From contig OX463779.1 of the NCBI GenBank assembly GCA_949825025.1, positions 22,922,816 to 22,986,815 of the forward strand: 64,000 nt of DNA, read 5' to 3'. This document shows, piece after piece, positions 1-18,600 of the stretch. How positions within the stretch are numbered: position 1 is the first letter of the stretch; every line of letters begins with the position of its first letter. The position numbers and the translations under genes are program-made. The notes below the pieces were generated by a model, which ran no database searches, had not been told where the DNA came from, and saw only the letters and a list, made by a program, of their open reading frames with translations. This DNA is from Siphlonurus alternatus (lineage: Eukaryota; Arthropoda; Insecta; Ephemeroptera; Siphlonuridae).

Positions 1-1804
1 CAACTGAGATAGATCGCGCGATAGTTATACACTTGACATCCATGTCCTGGTTTAAAAACTGCAGTTACAATAGCTATATATTTATTTTATCAGAAAAAGT
101 TCCAGTTTGTAGCATTATATTTATAATAAAGTTTAATAATTAACAACTATATATTGGTTTTAGTTTACATCTTGCTTTAACATTTGAAAGAAATTCAATC
201 TATGCCAGGGCTTGGGCTAGAATAGAGTGATTTGATAAGTGCTTCTACTTCTTCGTTTTAGAAAAATATGCACTACTTTCGTTATTGTATTCAGTATTTG
301 TATTAAAAAAATTAAGCCTGTCAATTTTATTTGAAAATTTTTATAATCCTTAAAATATGTAAACATGAGTTAAATATTCTAATTTTTGGCATTGAAAAAT
401 TGCTACTGAATTATAAATATTATTAATTCAAGCACAATTAAGAGGTGCATATAAAGCTAATCTAAAGTCAGTTACGTTCAAGATTGTTAAATTACACTTG
501 AAATAAAAGTTAGACTTTATAACCGGCAATATGCATTTTCACTATTTTCAGTAAGGGCTAATTTCCTGGTAAAAAATTTGGGATTATGATGTTAGTTGAA
601 AATGCATATTGCCGGTTTTAAAACAAGGCAACTCTTATACATATTGCCACTATTATGGAATACTCTAATACATGCTAATGTTAAAAATTTGGATAGTAAA
701 ACCATTGTGAAATTTAAGTTAAAAAGATTGTTTTTGAATAAGTTATAGTAAGATGCATTTATATAAATTACATTATACTAATGTTTGTGGTTACAATTGT
801 TCGAATCTACATAATTACAGATATAACTATTATATAATATATAATCATTGTTTATAATACAATGACATATAAAATACACAACATATATATAATAAAAATA
901 ACTGTAAAATTTCTATTCTGTTCCAGACTTTTCTTTGTTTCTGAATTTCTTTTGTTTCAGCATTTAATTATTTTTCAATTTCTTTCAGTTTTTCGTTATT
1001 GTGTAATAACCTTTTCATTTTTTTTTTTTTATCTTTTATATATATAAAATCTCTTTTGAGCACGGAAACATATTTTTTTTTTTTGTTCTTTATTGAAATT
1101 AAAATAAATAGATATATAATATTATTTCTTTTCTCTGAGATATTTCTTGAATTTTAATTAAAATATTGAAATTAATAATAAATATATGCTCACTCATTTA
1201 TTTTCATATATAGTAACATATAAATTTGTTTACGTGTGTGCTTTTTTGTAGTGTATAAAACAAATGTACTAAAGTCTTTTTGTTTCAGATGGATCTAGAA
1301 GAGCTGTGGCTCTTATTGTCAATGTATGTTTTCAGATTAGGGCTTAAAAATTTTGAGTTGTGATAGAATTTTAGGAAAAAAATATTAGGTAATTTAACTT
1401 TGCTATCATTGTTGTTTTGAATTTAATACTAAAAACTATTATTAAGCTCCACAATTGGAACTATAAATATGTTTTCTTATGTTGTTTTAATATCTCAAGT
1501 AAAAAATTCAATGTATAAAGTTTGAGGTAACCATTAATATAATTTAAAATACAAATCAATATAAAATTATATATATTATTTTTGAACTATGTAACAACTA
1601 TATATAAGTAATGTAATGCTAAACGGCCATTATGATTTATCCTAGCTGGACGCTACTGTTTTATAAATAAAGATATTTAAAAAAAAATTAATCTGGCTGT
1701 ATATTAATTTAAAACTTTTTTCTTTGTTTTACTACTTGAAACTTTGGCGATTGTCACAATAAAGAAATAAGACGTATTACATGTAATATTTAAAAATCAT
1801 GTAC
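1..1804. other. Gene-free AT-rich DNA at the window edge
   Basis: No open frame here looks like a gene. The stretch is AT-rich with homopolymer T runs near 1018-1030 and 1072-1084, and contains one short foldback element (519-620), listed separately. It lies downstream of the minus-strand protease gene. Confidence 0.6.
519..620. repeat. Short foldback (MITE-like) inverted repeat
   Basis: Arms at about 521-541 and 598-618 are reverse complements (AACCGGCAATATGCATTTTC and its complement) around a spacer of about 55 bases. Short size, no ORF and well-matched arms fit a miniature inverted-repeat element. I could not define a target-site duplication. Confidence 0.6.
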
Positions 1805-1810
1805 TTTATT
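1805..1810 (-). terminator. Polyadenylation signal of protease gene 1
   Basis: AATAAA on the minus strand, about 85 bases past the stop codon at 1894-1896. The same signal sits about 85 bases past the stop of the paralogue (8527-8532), which supports both. Confidence 0.6.
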
Positions 1811-1893
1811 GTTACTAGATATGCATGCAACAATTCAGGGTTGATATTGGGTCTATCTTTAGAGCCAATGCAGCTTCAACTGAGAACCACAGC

Positions 1894-7142
<5,249 letters not shown>

Positions 7143-7184
7143 TTTCTCTGGCGAAAGAAGTGTGGTCTGGCTCAAAATATCTGC

Positions 7185-7210
7185 GGCTTTTATTGTAAAT
7201 CTCTTTATCT
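7185..7210 (-). promoter_or_regulatory. Core promoter motifs of protease gene 1
   Basis: On the minus strand a TATA-like CAATAAAAGCC (7185-7195) lies about 45 bases upstream of the start codon. Just above it is AGATAA (7205-7210), a GATA-factor core. The paralogue has the same order of motifs. GATA sites are common in arthropod gut-gene promoters; the gut role is an inference. Confidence 0.45.
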
Positions 7211-8526
7211 CACCATCGTATGAATTTGTGTGAAGTATCCAAAGATTGGGAAAATGTTGCGTTCATCTGTCCTTGTAAAGTTTCAATTTATTAATTTTTT
7301 AATTGGTTTTCTTGAGAACATTTTTTTTTAAAGATAAGGGTCAAACTCTTGATAAGAAATTATATTAGATACCCAAGAAAGATAAAAATTCAATTAAAAT
7401 AATTATACTGCATGTATATTGAAATATACCATCATCAAATAATTTTAATTTTCAGATATGTTTTAAACGAAACAAAAACTTGTTTGATATAATATAATTA
7501 ATGTGAATAATCCTCCTAATGAATTGGTGCAGGGCTTACTAATATTAAGTTAGCATTACTATAATTACTATCTTTACATTTATTATTCTTCGACGTGTTA
7601 AATATTTTAATAATTTTTGCATTAAAAATGTTTAACGGAATTATAATTAATTACTTTTAATTAATCTAAAGTCAATGATTATTATTATTGAAATTAAGTA
7701 TTTTAAACACTAAACTTAACTATACTATACTAAAGTATAGAATTCTTCATGCTATTTAAAATGACTACATTAAATTTAACTGACATAAATAAGGCATGAA
7801 TGAAACATTGTTCCATGGTTTCCATGCAATTGTTATGAATTCCTAAATTTATAGAACATTATATTACATTAAAAAAACTGTCTGGTTTTTAACTTAAAAT
7901 TATTTTCATTATATGGTACAGCTAACATCGGAAAAGTTCCATTTTGCATTTTGTTAATTAGTAATTACCATGTAATCGCATGTTGATTTTCTTGAAAAAA
8001 GTTCATTTTATCAGACTGCAAAATTGTACAATTTCTTGCCGAAATGTTAAGAAGAATTGATAATAATTTAATATTTAAGAAAAAACTTATAAAGTTCTAA
8101 TAAACAAAGAATTTTATATTGTTATAAATTTTCAAAGTAATAAAATGTCTGAAAATGTCTTAAACATTAAAAATATATATAATGACCATGAAACATATAA
8201 ATATATTATTAATGCATATTTTTGCTTCATTTAATTATCTGATGGTCTGGCTTGTTTATGTACTGTATCATAAGTGAAATAAAATAAAATCTTTGCATAG
8301 ATATTTTGTTTGTTTCATGTGCTATTCTGTGTTGTTTCCTCTTTTTAGGTGTTTTTTGACGTAAACCATATCCTGTACAGAACAACCAGTTGTTTGTAAT
8401 AAAAATAAACTATCAAAATGCCGAAAAGAAACTTTATACTGTATAGCAAAGAATGTCTAATATTTAAAATTGTGATATAAGAGTGTCATAATAAGGAAAT
8501 AATATGTATATATTTATTTAATAGAC
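7211..8526. other. Intergenic spacer between the two protease genes
   Basis: AT-rich sequence with no credible ORF, RNA gene or clear repeat. It separates the promoter of copy 1 from the 3' end of copy 2; both genes run the same way. Confidence 0.55.
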
Positions 8527-8532
8527 TTTATT
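8527..8532 (-). terminator. Polyadenylation signal of protease gene 2
   Basis: Minus-strand AATAAA about 85 bases beyond the stop codon at 8616-8618, at the same distance as in copy 1. Confidence 0.6.
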
Positions 8533-8615
8533 GTTACTAGATGTAGATGCAACAATTAAGGGTTGATATTGGGCCTATCTTTAGATCCAATACAGCTTCA
8601 ACTGAGAACCACAGC

Positions 8616-11600
8616 TTAAGGGCGGATGGTGACTCCAGCGTTGGCCGCGATCCAGTCGAGGTAGAAGGTGGTGCGGGTGAAGGCAGCGGGGGCTCCAGAC
8701 TGGCAACCAGCAGAAGAACCGAAGCTCACGATACCGATCTCGGAGGGAATGCCATCAGCCTCGTTGATGACCAGGGGGCCACCAGAGTCACCCTGCAAGG
8801 ACAATCAAGATTATCCAGTGTTCAGTTTCTATATCAACATATAATCTGTTTTGTTAAATGTATAATGGGAAGTAGCAACCTGATACTCATTACTCAAACC
8901 CTTTTCAATTGAATCCTCAAAATCGCTACAAGCCCCTGTTCACGGTTGATAACAGGAACCTACATGTCGAAAATGTCATGACCATAATATCTTTCAAGTT
9001 TCATATTGTCGTCTGCATAATCAAACTACATTCCTGCACCCCCCGCTTCATATTACAGTCACGACTTTGCCCCTATTATAAATCATTCCATTTATTGCAT
9101 TACATGCTTGCATGTTGGACCTTTCCATCTTGCACAGAATGCAAAGTGCAAACCAAATCCAATAGTAAAAAATTCTTACCCATTATTCATCCATAACGGG
9201 TCCCTCCTAACTGTTAATTATTTAATAAGAACAATAACCAGGCGCAGATCAAGAAAAATAATCTTCGGAGCGGGCTGCCTCCATAAGGCCAATGTTAAAA
9301 AAAATATTAGAGTGGGGGAAATGCCTATATTGCACATGTTAAATCCAAACTTTTGAGGGGCGAGGGGGGGGGAAGGCTGCAGCCTTCCAAACTCCTCCCT
9401 CCCTGGATCCGCGCCTGACAATAACACTACATATGTGCATGTATACCAAAAAAGCTTATCTTTATTAATGTAAAGAAGAAGAAGATGTTAAATTTATTCA
9501 AAGACATTTTTGTTGTTTCACTCATGAATCTAAAAATTAAATTGATTACATAAATATACAGATCTATTATCACAGTACGCGACTACTTTCAGAAAAAAAT
9601 GGTAACGCATAATTTTCAATAAAGTTCACATCAGCTAGTATGTTTACGAAAAAGAACTGCTATATACATATGTATCATTATATATTGACAAAACCTGTAA
9701 AGTTCTAAGTTAAAATGTGTGTTGATATTAATTATATAGACTTACGTTGCAGGTGGACTCGGTGCCTCCTTGGGTGCCGACGCAGATGACGCTGTCGCGA
9801 ATGGAGACGTTACCGTAGGTAAGGGCGCACTCTTCATTGGTGATGACAGTCACGTCAACGAACTTGAGGTCATTGGTGATGCCAGGAGCGGCTGCAATAA
9901 TTAGCAAATATATTAAATTACAATACATAATATACAAAAGCATAAACTAGTTTTGACTTTTATATATAGCATTTACAAAGTATTTCACATTGTTTACATC
10001 GACTTGAGGATTAATATCAACGAATTGTTGTGCAGACTCACCGTCAGAGATCTTTCCCCAGCCGGACACGCGGACGCGCTCTCCAACGAACAGGTTTCCT
10101 TCCGAGGAGCGGGCAGGCAGACGCACGGCTTCGATGTCTGCGGATCACCAAGCAATTTAGAAAGACGTTTAACAAGAAAATACAGCATGATACTTTGTAA
10201 TTTGGCAAATCTATTTAAATAACTTTTTTAGTGTCAGTTTTGTCTAAAATAATATTATACAAAGCACTAAGCAGTACACATATCTAATTGATAAGTATTT
10301 TTTTTTTAATAATTCATAAAAACAAAATCAATAGTTGATTTTCATATTAATTTAAGAGATAAATTATTCATGCATATGAATAATGTGCCATATAATTTTT
10401 TTTACTGTACTCAAATCAAATGTAGACAAATAAAATATGTCAACCATAATTATATAGCAGTTTAAAATAGGCAGTTAGAAAATCTCAAAGTGTCAAAAGA
10501 ATGGACAGTTAATGCACAATTAAATCGTTTCACTAGTTGTGAGCTCAAGCTACATTAAAATAAAAAGTTGACCACGGCGGAGACTTACTGGGTCCAGAGA
10601 CGGAACGTCCCAGGCGGACAACGGCGATGTCATTGACGATGAAGAAAGAACCGTAGCTCTCGTGGGCGAGGGCGTCAGTGGTGGTCACGATCACGCGGCC
10701 GGGCTCAGTCTCGTCGCGGATGTTCAGAGCACCAGCATGGATTTCCCAGGAACTGAATCTGAAGACACCACAAATACAATAATCAGTAATTGTGTTTCAG
10801 ATTTACTGGAGAGTGCACTTCAATAATTTAACATATTAAGAACCTGCCAGGAAAATTGAAATAAATTTCTCTTTCACTCCTTACTGCAGCAAATATCCTT
10901 AACCATTAAATATATGGCAATTTAGCATCAATAATATCTTAGTCGATAATACATCGATACTATATCACCATGCATCGGAGAAGCACATTTTTAAATCGTC
11001 AACTATGTTATACTTTGGCAAAGGGAGAACTCAAATAAACTTAAGTCACTGTTCGTTGTAAAAGGTCTAAAAACCTCACATAAAATAACTGTGGAAGTTA
11101 TTTGAAAGTTATTTCAACATTGCTTAACTTCGATGAGCTACCAGCGGTGATATTTTGCTTGGTGATTGACTTACCCGCTGACGCAGTGAGCGGCGGTGAG
11201 GACAACAGAGTCAGAGATCAGGGAGCCTCCGCAGAAGTAAGAGCCGTCCATGAAGATACCGACCTGGTACTTGAACTGACCTACGGAGGCCAACGATCCT
11301 CCGATGATGCGACCGGTAGCGGGCACAGCGGCTACAGCAAGAATATAATAATTAAGTTGGATGGAGAGAAAAGCAGGCGTATTCGTTGGGAGTTTATTCC
11401 AACTTCCCCACCCATCGCAATTCCATACTTAATTTTATCTCACTATAACATTTACATTTTTTTTAATGATGCATCTGTTCCCCATAGTTTAATTAAAAGT
11501 TATTATAATGCATTATGTAAAAAAATTGGATTTTTTTCACAGTGGTAAGTGTTACAAGATACAATTTTACATACAACTTTTCCTTACAAGAAAATTTCAT

Positions 11601-12205
11601 CTCCATACAAACGAATGGAGCCAAATTTTTCTTGTAAGGAAAAATTGTATTACAACAATTAATAAGAATAGTTGTATCGTGTGATACAGCTATTCTGCGA
11701 ACAAAAACTGACTGTTGAGTAAAATAATTATATACACATATATATATATATGTGTATATAAAGCTGGATCATATGATGTAAAATAGTGAATATTTGAAAC
11801 GGGTGAGGTAATTTTGTTGAATACTCACGGAGGATGGAAGGGCGAACCTTGACCATGGGGCGCACATTAGCCCAGTCGACGGCCTGCCAACAATAAAAAA
11901 AAAAAAATGTTAAAGCATATCTATTCAATATAAATCATAGCAGTACATCATAGTTATATGGAGCAGGAAGTTTATGACTACTATTATATATATTATACAA
12001 ATTTAATTTTATAAAAATTATAATAACTATGTGTCAATTAAAAAAATTAAATCTTTTTAATTTTCATATATATAAATTTAAATATTTTCCATGCATAAAA
12101 TTGAATATATTTTTATTTGTGTTAAATTTTCACAGTTTAATATCGAGTAGGTGTATTTACCTGAGCGGCCGCGACGAGCATCAAGCAAGCAATGACAGTC
12201 TTCAT
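8616..12205 (-). CDS. Brachyurin/chymotrypsin-like S1 serine protease, copy 2
   Basis: Tandem paralogue of the preceding gene with the same seven-exon plan: 12205-12161, 11883-11829, 11331-11175, 10758-10589, 10137-10042, 9891-9746, 8792-8616. The exons again total 282 codons. Starts [10 protein letters not shown]..., signal peptide ending about AAAQ; zymogen cut after Arg41 before IIGG. Triad His82, Asp129, Ser226 in CNGDSGGP; pocket residues Ser220 and Ala as in copy 1. Differences from copy 1 include one codon fewer before the activation site, one more in exon 5 ([11 protein letters not shown] against LPTLSETSLF), and WEIHA in place of WAIHC. Exon 7 differs at only one residue, whereas most intron sequence has diverged. 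Both copies look intact, so both are likely expressed isozymes. Confidence 0.93.
9239..9417. mobile_element. hAT-type MITE with 8-bp target duplication
   Basis: A 179-bp element inside the last intron of protease copy 2. It begins CAGGCGCAGATCAAG and ends CTGGATCCGCGCCTG, imperfect terminal inverted repeats of the CAG...CTG type. It is flanked by the exact 8-base repeat ACAATAAC at 9231-9238 and 9418-9425. An 8-bp duplication with CAG ends is the hAT hallmark. A relative lies at 48481-48651, sharing the internal words GGCCAATGTTAAAA and AATGCCTATATTGC. Confidence 0.85.
11573..11648. repeat. Small foldback repeat in a protease intron
   Basis: Arms of about 34 bases (TTTTCCTTACAAGAAAATTT and its complement, TTTTTCTTGTAAGGAAAAA) surround a spacer of a few bases. 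It could form a long hairpin if transcribed. No coding content. Confidence 0.6.
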
Positions 12206-12248
12206 GGTTACTTCGATCTACAAGTAACACGTAGTTGGTTGCAGTGCC

Positions 12249-12270
12249 TATTTATCCTCCATTCTTATCT
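12249..12270 (-). promoter_or_regulatory. Core promoter motifs of protease gene 2
   Basis: On the minus strand, TATA-like GGATAAATAG (about 12249-12258) lies about 45 bases upstream of the ATG, preceded by AGATAAG (12264-12270), a GATA-factor core. Order and spacing match the promoter of copy 1. Confidence 0.5.
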
Positions 12271-12788
12271 CTGTACTCTCCTCATTGCACGTATTTTATT
12301 CTAATCTTGGTTACGCTTATGATTTTTTTTTATTATTTTTTAATAATCTGCATTGTAATGCTAGCCTAGACATATTTATCTCTAAGTAACTAACGACATA
12401 CTCTCAAGTATTGATTGGGTTTTTTTTTTAAATGATATCGTAACTACCGAACACATTTTTATTTATTATGTAATTAGTAATATACAGATAACAAAAAACC
12501 TTTATATTAAATGACGATATGACGATACGATCATGTTATGATTTATGATTGTTGATATGATAGGCATTAAATTTATAGACTGTAAAACCCCAAGTCTGAT
12601 TCATAATGATTACAGTATTATACATATTGAAATGAAGCCGCGCGTGTGTGTATGTACTTAATCTGGGATTAATTATGATGATGCAATAAATTTTAGTGAC
12701 AAGAAAATTGTAACTCTTCTTACAAGTGACTTATAAAATCTCACTAGACAAAACAAAAAATTGGTTGTCTGCATAAATCGATAAAGCA

Positions 12789-12895
12789 ATGGACAACTTA
12801 CATGAAAATTTTTTTTCGCAAAAATGAAAAGAGGGTATCATATTATGCCACTCTGACTTTTTTTCAAATTTTTGGAGTCCCGAAAATGTTTTTAT
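12789..12895. repeat. Half copy of the foldback family at 29420-29734
   Basis: Contains GGACAACTTACATGA, a GCAAAAATGA step, then ATTATGCCACTCTGA. The same ordered words appear in the arms of the element at 29420-29734. Only one arm is present, so this is a truncated relative. Confidence 0.5.
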
Positions 12896-12900
12896 TTTTA

Positions 12901-12901
12901 A

Positions 12902-12954
<53 letters not shown>
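12901..12954. repeat. (TG)n(TA)n microsatellite
   Basis: A run of TG dinucleotides passing into a longer TA run. Confidence 0.95.
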
Positions 12955-12959
<5 letters not shown>

Positions 12960-13871
12960 GAATCATAATATTTTACTACCATTTAAGTACCATTAGCAAC
13001 TACAACGTCTATAACGCTATAAGAAGGATATAGTCGGATATGGCAATACCTAATATTTTTAACTATTCTTCATCAGTTTCATCACTCCATGCATCAGATA
13101 AATTCGACACCTATTAATTTTGTACAATATGTACCTATACAAGCAAACAAAAATTTATTTCGATTGAATGAATTTATTTACTAGCAAATTGTAAGTGTAT
13201 TCATTTCATGCAGCTAGCACATAATATTTTGTAAAAGTTCTGCCCGTCTACCTTTGATTATTAGTTTTTACGCAATCTTTACAATATTATTGCAAAACAA
13301 AAACCCAGCGTTGTATGCTTAATTTCTTTTAAATTTCAAGATGTTGAAATAATGTAATCTGTTTTAAATCAGCATTGTGTCTGACAGTATCTTAAGTCGA
13401 AAGGTTAGAACTTGTTGTTTTTCAATTCGAAATGACGTAACTCTGTTGCGCAAAGTTGAGATTAACCTTGTCATTTCTTCTGTCTTATTTCTAGAGATAA
13501 CAAATAACAAATTCGTTTGTTCAAAGTAAATCACTTAAAATCAAAACAATTATTTAATTTAAAATTTATTATTATAATTGAAAAACTACTTATAATGAAG
13601 TGATCTCAAAATTATATTTTTAATTAACGAGGAACTAAAAATATAAACTAAAATATATGCATTAATACTCTTTATTACTTAATAATTGTTTTACATTGTG
13701 AGTAAATTATTTAATAATTGTATACACACAAATGAACAGTCTGCTTGCATTTTTTCTCCTGTTTTCATAAAGCTATCACCACACACATTCATTTTGTCTC
13801 CAGACTTAGTTGAGCTTGTTAATCAAATTTATTAAAAAACAAATTAAAATATATTAATATTAATATATATA

Positions 13872-13945
<74 letters not shown>

Positions 13946-15225
13946 TGAAACACAAATATTAATGTTACTTTCATTTTTTAATTATAAGCTTATAGGCTTA
14001 ATTTATTTTTAATAACAAAAATTTATTAATCTTTATCACTTAATTTTTGTAACTTTATTTGTACATTCATTTTAAACACACTTTTTTATTCTTTAGTTGA
14101 TGTGTATTTTTTTTCCTCGCACAATTTATTTTAAATTGAAATGATGATAACTTATCGTTAATTTTGAAATGTCTGTATGGATGCAATTTTTAATGAATGA
14201 AGTTTTTAATTAAGTATATAATAATAAAAGCATGCACCAATTGGAATTAACTATTTAATTAGAATGGTTACAAAATTTATTCCTTGATTTATTTACAGCA
14301 CTTGATAAAATAAAGGTTAGATTAAAGTGAAGATTTTTCTTTGAAACATAAAAAATTTCACCAAAATTCCGCTAGCTGAGATTGCCACTTCCACAAAATA
14401 GATATCAATTATGTCACATTATGTCTTTGAAATCATTATCAATGTTCTTAAATCTGGCGTTCTGTCAGACTTTCCCTATTAGCAAAATGGTTCATAATTT
14501 TATTTTACTTCACTTATATAAATAATTAATATTAAAAATGTTATCTGACAGACTCGCATAGCAAACCCTATGACATAACGCTTTTGGTACAAATTAACAG
14601 TAATTTTTTTAATTATATTATATTTTGAATCGTAATGAATACATATTATTAAATTGTATTAATTATAACATGACTTCATTTTTCAGTTTGTTTATACAGT
14701 TGACATTAAATTATTATCAATTTTGTTATGAAACCTATTTTATAAGAAGCCAATCATAAATTGTCCACACAAAGTAATTGTAAAAATTATATAATAATTA
14801 ATTATATATTATATAAATGTCAGTGCACAAAAGTCTTGCAATATCACCGCATTTTTTCCATCTCCCACACGTGATGACGTCATAGGGTACTTCTGACGAC
14901 ACATTTGACACCATTCAGAGACGTCATGAGCCACCGGTGGGACCCTCAAATAAATCACCTGAGAATTATAATGAAAGCACTTGAATAAGTTCCTTTAACG
15001 TTACACTTCATGTTCATCCTCAGGAGATAGCTTGTAGGTGTCGAGCCTCGTGTTCTTCCCTGCAAGAACAACGAGAGTCACCCCTAGGCCCGGGTCGGTG
15101 GCATGTCGTCAGTAGTACCGGTGGCGTCACAGGCGGTTCGCCGTCAGGTTGTAGCGCCAGGCAGCGTGCGAGGCAGTGGTTGGGGGCGGCGGGCGTACGG
15201 GCTCACTCTCACCGCCCTCCGCGTG
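12955..15225. other. Gene-free stretch between protease 2 and the esterase-like gene
   Basis: AT-rich, with a (TA)n microsatellite at about 13863-13942. A less AT-rich part at about 14850-15225 includes a full CRE palindrome TGACGTCA near 14874 and ACGTCATG near 14920. This end is the 3' untranslated/downstream region of the minus-strand esterase-like gene. I could not pick its polyadenylation site. Confidence 0.5.
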
Positions 15226-15602
15226 TCAGAAAGCGTCCTCGGCTGCGTCGCGATGTTGCGAGGCACGGCGTCTTAGAAGCAGGAGGCTGAGAGCGAGCAG
15301 TGTCGCTAGTACAAGTGCCACGCCCCCCAGTGCGAATGTCGTGCTGCGGTACGTCTGGCCAGAACCGTCTAAAATACGATGAACACGTGTCAGGACGTGT
15401 CTTTGGTATTTAAGTCGTTTATGATTACCAGGTTTTGATTTGAGAAATATTATTATAATATATAAATATTAAATGAATTAATATCATATTTCACTATATC
15501 TGCATAGAAAAGAAGTATATGGAAAATTTTAGTTCCTTGCATTATGTTCAAATGTCAAAGCATCAAGTTTATAACTTCTACAAAATCAAAATATATTTTA
15601 AA

Positions 15603-15649
<47 letters not shown>

Positions 15650-18600
15650 CATGAAAGTCTTATGTTGAACATGGTAAATGCTTGGAGACTAACAAGTAAG
15701 ATGTCTTCTTGGACTGATGGACATACCTCGTCATGAGCTTGTTTGCATTAAAGGAAGGAATGTAGCTGAAAATTGCGAATCCTCATGACTAGTATTTTTA
15801 CAGCCCGACTCTCACCGTCTCGAAGCTCTCCGCCCTCGGTGCCTGTCTTGCGTGGGGTCTCCGCCGGCTCGGGAGGCAGTTCGGACAGACGCGGCAGCAG
15901 CGAGTTCCAGAGCGCCTCACCCAGGCTGGGTAGGGGCTCCGCTCGCATTTGCTGGGCCTCCAGTGAGAACACATTACCCTCGGCAGCCACGAAACTGCGC
16001 CACGACACACCGTAGCCATAAGCTCCGGGAGTAGGGTTCCTGTAAACCATTCAAGAACTCTAGAAAATTTGCTTTAGAGTCTTTAAAGGGTCTTACTTTA
16101 AAACAGGAAAAATTAACACCCCAAATTTTTCTCGAAGTAAAAATTATTTTTATTAATGTTAAAATTAATCTTAATGAGTATTAAAAAAGTAGTAGTTGAA
16201 TAAAAAACTATGTAGCAATTAGAATTACTTCTAGAATTACAGTACAATTATTATATATAATTTAAACATATTATATTCCAGGACCAAATCTAAAGATGCA
16301 TACAATTATAGCATTGTGTATTACCCGTGTCGTATGAAGTCGACCCAGAGTCTTTTTATTAAGGAGGAGAGTCGATCCTCGGCAGCGGTGAGGCGACGTC
16401 CAAGAGCGCGTGCCAACAGTCCCGGACCCAACAGCAGCACCACGTCCGTCCCGTGCGCCGCGCCTGAGGAGCATCGAGCAACAAATCATAGTATAATTAT
16501 GTATTTTATCACATTAAATATTTAATATTTGACACTTTATTTCATCAAGATAGGAAAACATTTGGTGGATATTAGCATTAAATTAGCTTAAAGATTTATT
16601 CGGTTAATAGTTATGATAAAGTTGGTATACTAGCTTGTAAAGGCACGTGTATGTTTATGGTATGTATATATGAGTCGGAGTGGCAAGAAGAATTTCAATT
16701 ATAGTAGAATACGTTAGTGTTTTAATTATTGATACTTCGATTATATAATTTTAAATTATTTTTTTGCATGTTTTTACTTAATTGCTACAGGTAAACTTCT
16801 TTTCTTTCTAGTACAAGACATTGAGACCTATAGTGCATACCTGATGAGTTGATGCCACTGTGGTAGACAAGATCTGCTCCGGGAAGGGCGGGGTGTGTTC
16901 CCAACTGGTAGAGGAACACGGGGGGCGCGGATACGCTCTCTGCCAGGACTGAGGCAGTGAGTGCGTGAGGGGCCCGGTACTGAGCGTCCGAGTACATCTG
17001 TGCATATAAACATGTGTGAGCTGAGACGGAAGCAGTCTTCATATTGAGGTAATGTATTACAAGAGGATTGACAAGTTGTTTCAAAACTTTACTCTATGAA
17101 AATTAAGTAATTCGTTACGCACAATTTCCTTAAAATGCAACACGCCCCTCACACGCGCGTGTAATTTTTGTTTTTTCTACGAAGATTTGAATGAGGGATT
17201 TAATAGCATTATACAAATACAATAAAACCTGTTTCTAGTCTTATAATCTCTAAATATAAAAGATAATTATTATTAATTTTTTAAAATGTCCAATGAAATT
17301 TGTTCTACTTCATTTAAGGACTTGAAATGTTAAAGATCGATTATAACTTGTCATAACTTGTGACCTCACCTGAATGAGCTGAGCGAGGAGCGCCTCCGCG
17401 TCGCCTTGTCTTGCTCGAGCCACGTACTGGAAGCAGAGCAGCTCACGCACCATGGAACCACGCCTCGCCAGACCGGCCTGCACCGTGAGGGCGGGCACGG
17501 CAGCGCGCTCGGCGAACTGCAACAGCTGCTCGTAACCTTGCTGCGCCAGCTCGCCCCAAGACGCTGCAACACAAAGCCGTTTCACAATACACTATCAATC
17601 TTGCTTAACAAGAACTGCAGGTTTTATGGAATTTCATATTGATTTGAAGCTATGCAAGTATTACACTGCTTATAATCTTTATTGAAAGAAAGGTTCAAAA
17701 TTCATATAATTTATGAAGAAATTAAAGGCTTCCATTTTCAGGCGAACCTTATGCAAGTATAAACTTAGGTCTTGAGCTGAAACTTGCTTTACTTTCTATG
17801 GTCCAGGGACACTTACCAAGAGCTGCAACTCCGTCGTTGGCGGTGACTCCCATAAGCACGGGCACGGAGACTCTTCGCAGCGCCTCTCGTGGTTCCAGTG
17901 GCAAGTAGCGGTCGCTTTCGGGTAGAAAGGTGTCTGTTACAGGAAGCGGGATCTCAGACCAGTTGCCACCCTGTGGAGTAGTGTGGAGTCAGAAGTCAGA
18001 ACTGACGATCATTGCCCTAAATTGCATATGCATATATATGCAACCCGCTCCGTTTCAGTGCTGAACAAGTTGCCTAACATCAAGGTGAGATCATAATTTT
18101 TTTATGTAATCCAAGTTGAAGAGAAAAAGATGGCGCGAACGGGCAAACAGCCCTTAGCGTCACTGTGTGAGAAAAATTAATTTGTTGATCTACAACGCGA
18201 AGAAAGTATTTGTAACTGTGCAAGGTGAATCTTAAATAAATTAGCAATGGATACCAGTGAAATGATGGACTATTTTAGAAAGGAATTTGATGTACTGAGA
18301 AATTTGTTGTTCGACGAGCGTGCTGAGCGTATTGCACTGCAAGCTCAGTTCAACCACGAAGTAAGCTGCCTGAAAAGGGCCAACGACGAACTTCAACGAG
18401 CACTGGACGCACAAGAAAGTAAGAACAGAAAAAATAACATTATAATTTTTGATGTTGATGAAGCCTCTGATCAGACATGCGAGGAGACTGTGACTGACAT
18501 TTGCATGTCATTAAAAGTAGATATGGGTGAAAATGGAATTTCGGAGGCATTCCGTGTTGGCCGCAACCGAGGTAAACGACCAATTGTATGCAAGATCGCA

